DNA of 64,000 bases from Zeugodacus cucurbitae (GCF_028554725.1 NC_071671.1:23869501-23933500), one strand, 5' to 3'; positions 11,806-25,809 are shown, counted from the stretch's first letter. The notes: generated from the sequence alone by a model not told the origin. A program made the numbers and translations.

Positions 11806-14800
11806 TATCAAAATTTAATTAGCCATTCAAAACTCCCAATCGGTCGAAAAATCAGTTCGAGAAGACCTAGAATGACAAAAGGAGATTGTGGTTATATGTA
11901 GAGATGAGGAAATTAGTGATACAGGGTTTCTGCGCCTAAAAGTATGCAATTCAATACTTAAATGTCAACTTAGAAGAGCTATTTTCTAATAAAAATAATT
12001 ATAGAAGCTCTAAAACTTGGTAAAAATTCATTAAAAAATTGTCAGAAATTTATACCGCTACAAACTAGTCTTCAAAAAATGTGTCCACTCACTTAGCAAA
12101 TTGCAGCACTTACGACGTTAGTTATTTGTACAACAACAAAAGCAACATCTTTCCTGCATATTCAATCATTTATAGAGCCCTTCAAGCAACAGTTATTAGA
12201 AAGCGGTCAATATGTCAGCGAAAATTTCATGTGGAAATGTGAATAAATAAACATACAGTTACTTGAAAATGAATACTATATTTATTTACTCTACTCCATT
12301 ATATTCGAAGTATATTTTATATGCTTCAGAAAGTGTGTCACTCCAAACTGGTCGATACTAGGGTACCTAAATGCGCGTATAGCTAAATAATTGCAATATA
12401 TATGCAAGTATATAGTGATGTCTACGCTAACGGTACTTGAGCAAAATTGTGCCACAAACCTACTGTAGCCACATCGATATGAATATCGTGCGAGTTTCCT
12501 GCGAAAAAACACGGTTAGTAAATACTTGAATAAGCACTTGAGTATGTTTGTAAGAGTGCATGTGTGGGTATGTGTCTTGGCTTCCTATACAAGGTAAACT
12601 CAGCTATCATCGCGTCCGCTGTCCTGTTTCGTAGCGCTCAACTGCAGCTCCGTATTACAAGGCAAATATTTGTGAAGCAATTGCATGTAAGCACCCACAC
12701 ACATACATATGCGGGAATATGTTACGCCCAAGTCATGCATTATTTGTATGAAAATACGTATTAATATGGAAGTTGCTTCAGTGCTCCCGTGTAGAGCAAA
12801 TATATGCCATGTTGATAGCCCATATCAAAAGTGGTAAATACGAAATGCGGCACAGTGGTGAGAAGGTGGAATTCTTGTGGACATTTATTGCTGAGATGTA
12901 CTTCAAAAGCTTCGAAGCTGAAAGTATTGACTTTCTAACCCCACGAATCCAAATATGGCGATCCAAATCTCAGTTCGACCGAATTTACAGGTTTTGATAC
13001 AAAAAGTCCTGTAATGGAAGTACACACGTGGTCTAATTAGCTCTAGGAGAGAGAAGCCTTGTGTTGCAACCAATCTGATCTTTCTGAGCTATTCATATCG
13101 ACCGATCAAGAAGAGGAAAAAGTTCAGAAATGGATGCACATTCCTGCTGCAAATGACTATAGAAGAGAGTAGTCCTAGAGCTCTAGAGAATTTCAAGGAG
13201 CCAATTCAAAGTTAGCTGTGATCTCATTAAATATTTCTGGTCTAATCCGAGTTTCCTGAGATCAACAGATCGATTTTAAGCTCTTTATGAAAATCCCAGA
13301 AACCACATTAGGTATATCGGATGAGCTCCATCTGCCTTAAGATAATTTGGAATCACTGCCCTAGTAGCCCTCAACCCAATTTCGAATTTCCATATTCATT
13401 CGAACTTACAGTGATATGCATACCATACGCGATCGATCAGTCCCGTGATATTTTTAAATCATTGTCTCAAAAATTCACAGACCGCGTTCCACTTTCCTGG
13501 TCTCATCCGAACTTCAGAGTACTTATGTATATCGGACGATGTCAAACGGCTCAGTTGCTCAGATTGGATTGGAATTGGAAACAAAATGTTCAAGAACTGA
13601 ATCTGAAGCTCTTATCAAGACTACGTGATCCAAACAAGGCATCAGACGATGTAGAGAAGTTGAATTGTGATAGATTTTTATAGAATTATACCTAGGAAAC
13701 CACCTTCAAGGTTTGGCTTTTGATATCCTGAGGTTTGCGGAGCATCCTCCCTCTTGAACTTTTTTGAACGGCTTTCGGAATGGCAAGACAACAACTTCAA
13801 TTTATAATTGTAATTATAGTGGGGCCTAATTGGTGAGCCCAACGTCTGGAGGTCGAATTAGAAGGTTAAGTATCACCAAAGACGACTAATATCCTATTAG
13901 AGAGCCTGAAAATGGACCGGAAGAAGTCAAAGTCAAATGCTATAAGACGATGCCTATCTTGATGAAGAGGAGCTCTCATGTTGAAGTATTAATGCCATTT
14001 TTCTGCAGCCCTATTCCACTGTACATGCCTGCAAAGAAGCTGCATCTCACATATCAACTGGGCAACCGGGTCGAAATAGTGAAAGTCATACAAGTGCACA
14101 GGAAAATGCGTAAAAGTGGCATGAAAGAAAACCCTAACCAAGCGAACGCACACACACACGCACATACACTTTACAATGAAATTGAAGCATTCATGTTTTT
14201 GTACGGATGTACGCATAAATAGGTTTTCCTGTAGCGCGTGGAGAAAAAGCAAAAAACCAAAAGGATTGGGTTACCATGCAGCCATAACAAGCATGCATGC
14301 AAATATATGTACAGTTATGTGAGCGCCTTTCAAAGTATATGCACATAGTGAGTCGCCAAGGATACCGCGCTGCACTTGAGCGCACATGAAAACTGGGCTG
14401 AAATGTGTGCCATTGACGACAACGCCGCCGACGCCGACGCGCTTGTTGATGATGACGAGGCTTTCAGCAACAACATATAATCTCACGCGCTTGCCATTAG
14501 GGCGCGCCAGGCTCGCACATTTCTCGAGCAAACACTTGAATGCAATTATGGCGTTGATTGAGACTTGGCTGTCGCTGCCACCACCAATTTGAGCCGCCAC
14601 AGTCAGCCTTAACGCGTCACATTCATATATACACAGCGCCACCTCCATAATCCTGTTGCAAGCGGCGCGAACGTGACGAGCGCGCGCGCGGCTGAAGGAC
14701 AGGCTGTGTGTAACGCAATTTTATGCCAACTATTCTATTGTCAATGTTATTGAGGCGCAATGAGTTGTACGGCGGCGACGGCGTAGCGTGTAGGCAGTGC

Positions 14801-15600
14801 GGTCAGCGGCGGTTTGCCTATTTGTTAGACCTTCAAACAGTTGCCGCGATGCATGCAAAAAGCGAAGCGGCGCTCTAGGCATTCAGCCAGCATATTGCTT
14901 GCACCTTTATAAGTTGTATGTTTGTATGTATGTATGCGCGAGCTTTTATGCTGCGCGCACAATTGAATAAACGCACCGCCGCGCCGCGTCGCCACCGCTG
15001 CATGCAGTTTAGTGTTCGCGCGCTCGGCACTTTCAGGTCATGGTCAGAGAATCTGCAGCGTTGTAATGCTTTATTGAACCGAGCTGCAACAGCAACAACA
15101 AGAGCGCCAGCAATAGTGGCGTGCCGGCGTACAGCTGGTTTTTAGTTGCGTTGAATTTGCATAACTGTGCCGAGAAAAAAGGTGGCGTGTGCCATTATTT
15201 GTTGCTGGTGTGAGTTGCTTAGTTGCAGGCAGCGTAAAAATGGAATTATTTAGATTGCAAAATAATAACAAAAAAGCACGGGATCTCGTAGTACAAAAGC
15301 GCTTTTGTGCGCACGTAAAATGTGAATAGAAAACATCGATGCTGCGGAAAATGTTCGCGAACGCGCATAATATGGCATGCTTCATTCGAAATGCATTTCG
15401 CTCTCTTTTTTTTGATGGGGTGCTTTGTATTTATATTCCATTTTACTTTCCACTACTTTCATTTTCGCATTCAATTTTTGAATACATTTTATTTTTTGTT
15501 TTTTTTTTTTTAAGTTGTTGGTGGGCATTAAATGTACAGAAAAAAGATTTTGTAAAATGTTTAAGTCTTTAATGTCCCTATTTCAATAAAAAATATACTT
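11806..15600. other. Intergenic DNA; degenerate repeats and a GC-richer patch
   Basis: Between about 13040 and 13600 the phrase CTGGTCT(A/C)ATCCGA and its surroundings recur in degenerate form, so the 120-residue open frame at 13321-13683 is best read as repeat DNA. From about 14390 to 15130 the DNA is G+C-richer, with GCGCG-containing words and CA runs. It could be a promoter or 5' exon region of a gene outside the window, but no start, splice pair or domain supports that. Confidence 0.45.
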
Positions 15601-15623
15601 TAAATCTTTTTTGTGAAATTATA

Positions 15624-16388
15624 TGGCAACCCTAGCAATAAAAATTACATAATTTAGGCGTTACAGATAACAATTTGGTTTTAACAATTTATTTATATAA
15701 TATGAGTAAAAATTTAATTAAAAATAAAAATAGTTGGCAACCCTATATATAAATTATTATTATAATAAGTTAAAATATTTTATAATAATGATAATATAAA
15801 TAATTGTTCATTATTTTAATTATATTAGTTATAAACTCAAAAAAGTATTACTACTAATTCATAATAAATAGGTGGCAACTACGAAAAAATATTTGTGACA
15901 TTTTTTGCAAAAATTTTTTAAATAATTAATTAGTTCATAAAATTAATAATAATTCTCTTATAAAACATAAAATATTAAAAAGTAGTGGCAACCCTGGACA
16001 CAATTTTAGAATGCAAACGATTTCCGATACTGACAAATACGACAATAAGTAAACATATCAGCCATAAAATCTGAAAATAAGAGTTAATTCTACAAAAGAT
16101 TCCTTTCAATCTAAATATTTATTATATCAATATTTTTGTTTATTTGGCAACCCTATTTCGAAAGAGTTATTTTTTATATATGACTTCAATAACCTTAATT
16201 GGGTTCAAACTCTATTTCCTAAATTTTTAATTTATAGGTGGCAACCTTGTCATCATATTTATTCCAATGTAATATATAGAGAAATAAATATAACTTTTTA
16301 AATAAAATTTAATTCTATGTATATTTGTTATATTAAAGTCCTCACAGATTTTTTTGGCAACTTATTTTCCGAAACCAGGTGGCAACCT
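15624..16388 (-). repeat. Array of GGGTTGCCA-bearing AT-rich units (inverted orientation)
   Basis: The reverse complement of the motif, TGGCAACCC or a close variant, lies at 15624, 15735, 15873, 15986, 16145, 16239, 16355 and 16380. Apart from the last pair, spacings are 94-159 bases, much as in the array at 11291-11801. The intervening DNA is nearly pure A/T. This array points the opposite way to the first one, 3.8 kb away. Confidence 0.65.
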
Positions 16389-16389
16389 T

Positions 16390-17476
16390 CTCAAAAATAT
16401 TACTTCAAATTTAATATTTAAAGATTTTTTTAAAATTATTTTGCAGCTTCAAATAGTTTTCATTCCAAGAAAATCAGTACAGTATTAAAATTCTTGCTAT
16501 AAATGTTCATCAATCTCTTTCAACTGTTTAACCACCTAAAAGCAAACTTCGATTTTTCTTCATAACTTTTCTGCGAAAATAAACAAAGCGATTAATTTAA
16601 AATAAACATCACACTTCGAAAAACACTTGTTTATTCATTATTTACACGGCGGCACAAAAATTGGCAAGCTTCAACAGAAGAAATGACAAAAAGCTATAGA
16701 CCTGCTGCTGCCTCGCACAATACATACAACTCTACTGAGTTATTTATAAATTTGTTTGTTTTGTTTTTCATTTCATATTTGCCGCTACATTTTCCAAAGA
16801 AATCATATATTAGCAGAACAAAATTAAATTAAATCTTAGAGTATTTACGAGGACAGCTCGATAAGTCTGTAGCTTTTTGATTGGAGGTTTGGAATACAAT
16901 TTTGCATTTTTAAATGTCGTTTCTTTATAAAAAGTCACTATTATTTTGAGCAGACTAATAAAATTAATACCAATTTGATAACCTTTGTAAGGTATAAATT
17001 TTAATTTGAAAAAATAGGAAGATTTTATGAACTCCCAAAAGAGGGTCATTTCCATTAATCGTTGATAAAAACCCATACATTGGATGAGATGGTCTGAACG
17101 ATATATATTATGTGCATTATCATAATATTTAATATTGTTTTGAAGAACGGCATACAAAATGGTCCCAAGAATATGTTTCCGTTCGCCAGAGTTCATTTAT
17201 AACCAGAATGGAGCGGGGAAGTCAAAGAATTTTTGGTTGATATTTAGCCTTCAGACAGACTAAATTTTGAACCTAATGATAGGTATATATACATGTAGAT
17301 CCAACATTATATTTTTATATTTTATCGCCAAAGTCCAATGTCTGCCAACAAGATCGAGTTAGAGTGGGAGGGGAAAATAATGTAGTTCCATCGATTGTTT
17401 TTAAGTGGACTAAAAGTTTGTAAACGAATATTCGACCGAATTTCTAAATATTAATTTGAAAATATGAACAAAAAAA
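16390..17476. other. AT-rich DNA, no supportable gene
   Basis: A 128-residue minus-strand open frame (17196-16810) resembles no family I know and lies in AT-rich DNA. It has no partner exon, so it is not called. Nothing else is visible. Confidence 0.45.
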
Positions 17477-18251
17477 GATACCAGAAGTGAGTATGGAAAA
17501 TGGGCGTGGCGTCGCTCACTTATGGGTCAAAAACCATATCTCAGGAACTCTCGACAGATTCGAATGAAATTCGGTATATAATATTTTCTTGGCACCCTGA
17601 TGACACGTGTGGAAAATGGATGAAATCGGTTCACAACCACGACTACTTTCTTTATAACTCAATTTTGAATTCCATCTGAATTTTTCACTTTATAATATAT
17701 ACATTAGGAACCAATGATGATAGCGAAATTAAACTTTACACAAATACAGTATATGATCTGTGGCTTCTCTTGTGAAAAAATTGTCGAAAACGGACTCTAA
17801 CTTTTCAAGGCCCCAGATATCGAACATGTTGAACTCAGCGCCTAAGGTTAAATTTTAACCGAAAATATGGGTAAATCTCTCAGCTAATTTAATGTAATTC
17901 AGAGGAAATTGTTTTCTTCCAATAGTGTGTCTCTGTTCCAAAAATTATTAAAATCGGGTCACAACATCTCCTAGCTCCCATATACTTAATTATAGGTTTT
18001 TCAAAAATTCGTTGGGCTTTATTACGCATATATGTATTGGTTAATATGTGATATATCTTAGCAAAATTAAGTGAGCGTATAGTATTGGATATAGTGTACC
18101 ATGCTGGTGAAATTGAATGAAATCCTATTCTATTAAACTTTATGCCGAATTTATGGGTAAATTTGTGCGTTATCTTAATAAAATTTCTTCAATAAATTGC
18201 GAGAGTATAAAATGTTCGGTTGCAACCGAACTTTGCCTTTCCTTACTTGTT
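17477..18251 (+). mobile_element. DINE-1-like element, copy B (5'-truncated)
   Basis: Homology to copy F starts at the AATGGGCGTGGC block near 17495 and runs to the standard 3' end: TTGCGAGAGTATAAAATG, the GTTCGG/CCGAAC hairpin, CTTTCCTTACTTGTT. The terminal GTCCG-bearing 5' half is missing. The interior ('CACTTTATAATATATACATTAGGAACC...') groups it with copies D and F. Confidence 0.78.
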
Positions 18252-20727
18252 GTTTGTGGTTTTTGCTATTTTTTTTTTTTGTTTTGGATGACCTATGACC
18301 TATAATCTATGACCAATTTAGAGTTAAAGTCCGTAAGAGTGAAACACTTCTGTTGATATTTGTTTATTTTTTGGTAATAATTGTTAAAAAAGAATCATTT
18401 GGATGACCTATGCCCAATATAAAGCAAAAATGAGGTTAAATAGAGAAGAAATCGCTTTTATCGACCAAATTTAATTTTTTATTTAAGAATAATATATTAT
18501 TTTTCTGATAAAATATTTTTTGTAAAAAAATCAGCCTGTTATCAAGCGGCACTACTATCTATCGATATCATGTATGTAAATGTATGTATGTGTGTATATT
18601 TTTACATTAAAGCAAATAAAACCGCCCACGAGAAAGAGAAAAATCTGCTTTATGTGCTTTGAACCGACGAATTTTGTAATCACTCACACTCTGCATGGCA
18701 ACATACCACACATACATGCACGCACGCATGTCCATCACAACACGACGTCAAACGTGCCGGTATTATTTCAGTCAAACAAACAAATAAAAAATAGAAAAAT
18801 CTGATATTTTTCGAGAAAATATAGGCAATTGTACAAATTGGTTGTATTGCCTAAGAAATTTTGCTAAAATTTCGCCTTTGTAAATATACGCAAGAACGCA
18901 GTAAAAAGGAAAACAGGCGCGTGTGCTTATGTATGTACATATGTGTGAATAGCGGTATCTTTGTGTGCCGATGTGTTTGTCTACTGGCTTACAAGCATGA
19001 ACTTGCCTCCAACGTGTACAATGTAGCAAATGGCCAAATAACTACCGTCTCGTACAAATCAGTTAGAGTTGTAACTACAGCAAAAACAACAAAAATGTTC
19101 ATGTTGTAGACGAAACTAGTGAAAACAGACGGGGGAGTACTTGCAACAAGCGCCATGACAACAAGCAACAGAAAACCAAGCATCAGCTGCTGAAAAAATT
19201 CCGTATAACAGCAATTATTCAGCAGCATAAGCTCCTTCTCTCTCCTTCGCATCCTTGCCCTGGATGCGTATACAAAAGACAAAAGCTAAAAAGAAAACAG
19301 TGGCATAGCGAGCATAACATTGAAACACAATAACAATTCAATCAATGGACGCCAATTTACTATCACATGGCGCATCCATCCAACCATTGTTTACATACTT
19401 TGTGCTGGCATGGTTGCTGCTGTTATATGCTTGACTGCTTGCATGAGTATAAGAGTGTGTGTGTGTGCGTGCGTGTGCTTGTTTGTGTCTGTCAGCCAGC
19501 CGTAAGCTCAGTAGTATGTCCTGTCACCTTTGCCATCGTTGAGCATTGTGTTTTGAAGGATTTTTGTAACCAGAGTTGCATTCTCCTTGCCAGCTGCTGG
19601 CGGCGCGCTCAACACGCTCTCTCTCTCATTTGTACCGTTTCCGTGTGCTCTCAACGGAAGAGCGTATTTTTGAGAGTTTAAAGCTTTCAAATCTTTGCGA
19701 GCTTACTCTCATATGAATGCCTTTTGTCTTCAATAAAATGTCCCAATTTAACCGGTTTGTCGTACTGTCCCAAATTAAATTCTCCTTTTTTATATATTTA
19801 CTGCTTTGTTAGGGATATTGTAGTTGTAAACATACGAAAATAGTGGGAAATATTTGTTTAGGAGATGTAGAATGATTTTGCTAAGATGAGCATTTCACCG
19901 GCTATAGAAATCAGGCTCTGAATTATTTATGGAATTAATTGAACTCCAAAGTGTCGGGAGATACTAAAAGAAGCATATATTAGTTTAATATTTCATTACT
20001 ACAACTGTAAGTTATTGTTATTAGCAAGTTTCCTTTTGCCCTTCAGATATTAGATGTTCATCAGGGAAAGTCCTAAACAACCTCAGATCTTAATTAAACA
20101 AAAATATATGTCTGGGATCTTCGAAACAAAGCTTCAATTTTTAATCAGAATGTATTGGACCAGTAATTCTCGAAACGTATCCTCTAAATCTGTGTTGGTT
20201 TATCTAATAGATAACCAAAGATTTCCTACGATACCAATTATTCTGAAAATATTATAACTCGCTGTCATAAATTGTAACCAAGAGCTATTTCTCAAAGAGA
20301 AGCTTTGTTTGCATACGGTTCAACCATTGATTGATTGGTGGAGTTAACGACTAGATGAACAGATCCGATTCATCGACCATGTCAACCAAACGATCTATGC
20401 AACCAAGCTACTTATCTAAGTTTTACTTGTTCCCTTTCCAATATAATCCCACAGGTGACCATCGAAGTAATATAGTAATTTAGGAATCTCCATCGTTTTT
20501 ACTGATGTCTTATAATGAAGTTTTACGAAGAAAATGATACCATAAGAAGCTCAAAAGGAGCTCCCCAACTGTGCATATAGCGTTTTTAGACAGTAGATAA
20601 TTGATCAATTAACCAGCCTCTGTTCGATTAAAACGCTTACTAAAATAAAATCTACATTAATTTTTAATTTAATTTTAATCGACTTGAAAATCAAATACAA
20701 CTCTGCGGCAAAGACGTGCTATATACG
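18252..20727. other. Intergenic DNA with microsatellites
   Basis: It contains a GT/GC dinucleotide run at 19455-19477 and TATG runs near 18570-18600. A TATCGATA word lies near 18558, with no gene next to it. No supportable gene. Confidence 0.5.
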
Positions 20728-21490
20728 TTGTTGTTGTTGTAGCGATTCTCTGCCGGAACGGAAAGCATAAATCTAGTTGTCGTCGAGGTCATCTAACGGG
20801 AGGCCCAGTAAACATGCTGTTTCGACGATCGGACCAAAGAGAAAGGGGTGTTAGATGAGAAGGGTTCGTTGGGCATGCAAAAAATTGGTTAGTGTCACGC
20901 GGGAACTCGTTGCATGCAGGACATGTATTTTGTATGTCGGAGTTCAGTCTGGATAAGTAGGAGCTTAACCTCACGCGGCAACTCGAGCTCTTCGTCTGCT
21001 AAAGGTGGTGGTTTGCTTCCAAGGGCGCCATTCACTGGAAGTGAGTCAAGGAACCTCTCTTGACCTCTTGATGCACCTGGGGGCGGTTCTGCTTCCAGCA
21101 AGTGACTACATGGGTAATGTTTTACCTCGAAATAATACGGATGATTGCCGACCGCTCAGTAGTTCATGATCCATTTCTTCAGCCCCCGGTTGTCTTCTAG
21201 TAGCGTAGCTAAGTTGACCGTGTCAAAAGCTTTTGACAGGTCCAGCGCTACTAGGACGGTTCTCTTACAGGGTGGTTTTTGATTAAGACCACGAACTATC
21301 CGGGCGTTTATGACGCTAAATGCTGTGGTGGTGCTGTGCACTTTACGGAAACCATGTTGATATTCCGCTAGGTTAAGGTGGTACGTGAGTGTCGGGAGCA
21401 ACAAGGCCTCAAGTGTCTTCACTACTGGGGAAACTGGGGAAAGGAGAGTTATAGGGCGATAAGACTCCCCTTGGTTGGCGGGTTTCAGTA
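20728..21490 (-). mobile_element. Jockey-like LINE fragment (RT plus C-terminal zinc knuckle)
   Basis: Minus-strand frame 21422-21156 reads 'EYQHGFRKVHSTTTAF' and 'VLVALDLSKAFDTVN', the RT palm motif with its first catalytic Asp (DLSKAFDTV). Frame 20974-20789 reads 'CPACNEFPRDTNQFFACP', a C-terminal zinc-knuckle-like motif common in jockey/I-type LINEs. The middle of the RT is missing, so the copy carries an internal deletion and frameshifts. The GTT repeats near 20730 are probably the 3' tail. Confidence 0.8.
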
Positions 21491-21664
21491 GTGGGAATGG
21501 TTAGCGACAAATTGAGTACCTTGATGAGATATTCTACTGCAGTATATACGTTCTTTGTCTGCGATTGGCGGAATTTTTTGATAAAAAAAACTATCTACCG
21601 TCGCTTAATAATAAATATTAATCAGCTGATGAAACTTACCAACTTCTTATGAAAAGCAAAAACA

Positions 21665-22415
21665 ACAAGTAAGGAAGGGCTAAGTTCGGGTGTAACCGAA
21701 CATTTTATACTCTCGCAATTTATTTATTTAACTTTATTTATATTATATAATACACAATTTGACCCACATATTCGTCATATATATTGTATAAAGTCCATTG
21801 AAAGTTGGAAACCCTAATATTAGGTTAGAAGTACCGAGGTACACATGTTCGATATATGGGGCCTTGACAACCTATGGTCCGATTTCGGTGATTTTTAGAA
21901 TGGGGCTGCCACACTATAATCGTAGTATTTGTGAAAAGTTCTGCATCGATATCTTCACTAGTACTTACTTTATATATTGTAAAGTAAACGATTCAGATTG
22001 TCTTCAAATTTCAGGTATATCGTAAGTAGGTGTGGTTGTGAAGCGATTTGGCCTATTTTCACAACATATCATTGGGATGTAATGAAACTATTACAAACCT
22101 TGAAATCGGTCGAGTAGTTCCTGAGATATGGTTTTTGACCCATAAGTGGGCGACGCCACGCCCATTTTCCATTTTGTAAAAAAATCTGAGTGCAACTTTC
22201 ATCTGCCATTTCTTATGTGAAATTTAGTGTTTCTGACGTTTTTCGTTAGTGAGTTAACCCACTTTTAGTAATTTTCAACCTAACCTTTGTATGGGAGGTG
22301 GGCGTGGTTATGATCCGATTTCTTTCATTTTTGGACTGTATTAGGAAGTGGCTAAAAAACGACTGTAGAAAGTTTGGTTTATATAGCCCTATTGGTTTGC
22401 GAGATATATAGGAAT
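21665..22415 (-). mobile_element. DINE-1-like element, copy C (5'-truncated)
   Basis: On the plus strand it begins ACAAGTAAGGAAGGGCTAAG, then the GTTCGG/CCGAAC hairpin and TTTTATACTCTCGCAA, so the element's 3' end lies to the left. Homology to copy E stops at about 22415 after the 'TTTGCGAGATATATAGG' block. About 90 unassigned bases follow, then RTE sequence. The GTCCG-containing 5' end is gone. Confidence 0.8.
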
Positions 22416-22506
22416 ATGATGTCGAATGACGCACTTAGGCCTTTGAAGGCACTATTTGAACCACTCAGTGGTCTGAAATTTAAATTAAATAATTCAAAAA
22501 GTTTTC

Positions 22507-23215
22507 CTGTCATCAAACAAACAGTCAGCGCATTCTTGGTCTCGGCTCCCACGTCACTGTTGACAGTCATAACGTTGAAGTTGTAGATAATTTCGTCTAC
22601 CTGGGAACCAGCATTAACAGCAATAACAATGTCAGCCTGGAAATCCAACGCAGAATCACTCTTGCCAACAGGTGCTACTATGGACTAAGTAGGCAATTGA
22701 AAAGTAAAGTCCTCTTTCGACGAACAAAAACCAAACTCTACAAGTCTCTCATCATTCCCGTCCTACTTTACGGTGCAGAAGCGTGGACGATGTCAACATC
22801 CGATGAGACGGCACTAGGAGGTTTCGAGAGAAAGGTTTTGCGGAAGATTTATGGTCCCTTAAGAATTGGCAACGGCGAATACCGCAGAAGATGGAATGAT
22901 GAGCTGTATGTGTTATTCGACGACATAGACATAGTCCAGCGAATAAAAAAACAGCGGCTACGCTGGCTAGGTCATGCTGTAGAGAATGGATGAAAGTGCT
23001 CCAGCTCTGAAAGTATTCGATGCAGTACCCGCTGGAGGAAGCCGAGGAAGAGGGAGACCTCCATTCCGATGGAAGGACCAAGTGGAGAGGGACCTGGCTT
23101 CGATTGGTATAACCAATTGGCGCCAAACTGCCAGAAGGAGGGATACGTGGCGCGCTGTTGTGGACTTGGCTATAACCGCGTAAGCGGTGTCTACGCCAGT
23201 CAAGAAGAAGAAGAA
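22507..23215 (+). mobile_element. RTE-type LINE fragment (RT C-terminal part and 3' end)
   Basis: Frames give 'LYKSLIIPVLLYGAEAWTMS', 'RKIYGPLRIGNGEYRRRWND' and 'ALKVFDAVPAGGSRGRGRPP', matching the C-terminal half of the element at 26266. The last bases (GCTATAACCGCGTAAGCGG) are its 3' end. Several frameshifts break the reading. It lies in the opposite orientation to the large copy. Confidence 0.88.
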
Positions 23216-23449
23216 TTCAAAAAGTTTAGGCTATGCAACTTCCGAGGTATCGTGGAAGAAAACTGTATAAAGCTTTGCATCTGCATAGAACCTAGAAGAT
23301 GTTCTAAAGTTTCTTTTTATATTTCTTTTCTAGTGGATTACGATAATCTGCATTACAAGCTATGAAGTATACAAGAATGTCCCTTATTATAGTTAGCTAA
23401 TAGGGAGGATTCCCTCAGTATAAGTTCTGTCTTTGCTGCCACTTGTTTA
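23216..23449. other. Short unassigned gap
   Basis: I see nothing in it. Confidence 0.4.
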
Positions 23450-23885
23450 CCAAAGTCTATAGGCATTAAGATAAGAATAATATTTAGAACCTGGCGTTCT
23501 TCTAAGAAACCCATTACTGTTTTCTATTATTGGCCACCAGACCAATATTCCATATGTCATAATTACCCTGACTGCTGCAGTGTAGAGCCAATGAGTGACT
23601 TGAGAATGACAAGCCCCATTTGAGCCCACCATTCTTTTGCAGGTCTAAAGTGATGTAGCAGCTTTCTTTACCCTTGCGTCAAAGTTAGGTTTCCTGTTCA
23701 AGGTTATTCTCAGGTAGCTTGTTTTCTCTTCTATTGATAACCTGGTGCCATTTAGCAATGGTGGTGTGACATCCGGAATCCTGTGTTTGCTTGGGAACAA
23801 TACCAGCTCTGTTTTGCTATCATTCGGTTCAATTAAAACAATAAAAATATCGTTTGTATTGCTCTCTGCAAACCCTCTGATTTTT
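23450..23885 (-). mobile_element. Jockey-like LINE fragment (RT C-terminal part)
   Basis: Read on the minus strand it gives 'SKTELVLFPSKHRIPDVT', 'PPLLNGTRLSIEEKTSYL' and 'HWLYTAAVRVIMTYGILVWW', the stretch after the RT palm in jockey-type LINEs. A stop lies at about 23655 ('AATSL*TCKRMVG'), and there is no endonuclease. It may come from the same family as the fragment at 20728-21490. Confidence 0.75.
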
Positions 23886-25809
23886 TCGAGGCTTTAACAC
23901 ATGTGTGGGAACATGAAAGTTTCATGGTAATAATTTGTTTGAAGAAGAAGAGGTGAAGAAATAGTTTTCATTATTTAATTAATTTAGAATCAAAAAAGAA
24001 CACTTTTTCATAATGTTACTTCGAAAATGAATGTCATAACAGGAATACTTAAATTTAAATTTTCTAATATTAAAAAAAAAATTGCATAATTTCCCTAGAA
24101 ATTAGAGCATCGCTCCATTTTATAAAAAGCTCTTAACTAACAATTCTTTGAATTTTACATATGCACATATGAATGTACATGGGTATATAACAAAATATTT
24201 ACATGTTGTTGCATTTGTTGCTGTTGTTTTGTATATTGAAAATGCTAACGACAGACAAAAGTCACAACAGAAAATAAACCAGTTAGAATACGAGTATTGT
24301 GTGTAGTGCCACATTGGCAAACGTTTTGCATGCCACACGCGCTTGTTGCCGCACCTCCACTACCTCACCACTTGCAACCTAACAACATTAAATGTCAGTC
24401 AGACATAGTGAAATGACATATAATTGAGATATAGTGCTTTATACATAAGTGCATATGTACATATATACATAGAGTATGTATGAGAATATATATGTATAGG
24501 TTAGTATGTTAGTATGTTAGTGTGGCTTTGCATATTGAGGAAATTGGCACATTCACAAGACACATACGGTATAAATGCATTAGTAAATGTATAATTGTGT
24601 GAGTTTATTTCTTTGTATTGCATTTAAAAGCATTGCGCGCAAACACAAGCAAATTTCTTTGTAAGTATGTATGAGTGTGTTGTCTTTGACAACACAAAAA
24701 TCGATTTAGAACGAAAGCGATGAGCAATCAACATATTCATCTCTACATAACTGTAAATTAGATCTACATATACATAAGTCACACAAATACATCTTACATA
24801 CATATATGACACACATCCATACATATGTATGTACATGAGGCACACACATGCACACCCACACCAATTTCCTCCAGCATTCCTGCATATTTCCATAAATGAG
24901 GTGAAGGACACTTATCGATATGCATTTGAAATGTGTCTAACGGTTGTTGTAAGTGTTAATATATATATGTGTATTAGTAAGTGTGAACATGTCAATTGCA
25001 AATATCAATGATATTTCCTCTCTCTAACCGAATGCTTACTATTATGCATAACAACAAATGCAACAATCAAATAGCAATCGCACGTTAATAAATTTCAATT
25101 AATATTCCCAAGTGTTGTCTAAGAGGTATTTATGTACATTACATACATACAGTTGTATGTATAATTTATAAATAAATTTACAGTTATGTTGACAAAACTT
25201 CAAAGAGAGGATTCCGGGGGCGCTTGGATCGCCTATAATTAAGCTATAGACAAAGATTCAATGTTCGAAAAGAAAACAATGCTCGAAAGGAAAGAAAAGC
25301 TCAAATGGACGAAGAACTGAAAGCTTTAAATCAGAGCTACCATCTCTGACCTTAGGATATTCTAAATATAGAACCAATAAATCTATAGGAAACCGACTGA
25401 GATATGAAAACTTGACAAGAAATCATCGTTTCATGTAAGCTCTATTGGAAAAATCTCTGCCAGAAAGGTGTTTTAAGGGAAAGAAAGTGAACAGTTACAT
25501 TTACATTATCTTAAGGTTTTCGAATCTTAAGAGTAGTCGGTTTGCCATCTAGCGGCTCTAGTTTAAGATTTTCTTTGCTATGAGAAAATTATGTAAAGGA
25601 GTATTTGAATATGGTTGGTGAGTATGGATTCGGATCCAACGGAAAAAGTGACAAGGAAACCCTATTTCTGTCAGTAATTGAACATCATTATTTGTCGTGA
25701 TAGAAGAGGGGCAAACGACGCGCTTTAATTAGAAACATCACTGGACATTACTGGTGAATAAAACACACTCTAAAATATCACTTTTATCAGAAAAGTAGAA
25801 GTAATTGGG
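23886..25809. other. Intergenic DNA
   Basis: It is AT-rich with many ATACAT/TATGTA words between 24160 and 25200. I see no gene, RNA or further element in it. Confidence 0.5.

Noticed and set aside
13321..13683. 120-residue plus-strand open frame
   Set aside because: The surrounding DNA contains degenerate repeats of the same phrases, so this looks like repeat DNA open by chance.
16810..17196. 128-residue minus-strand open frame
   Set aside because: It is AT-rich, matches no family I recognise and has no splice partner or conserved context.
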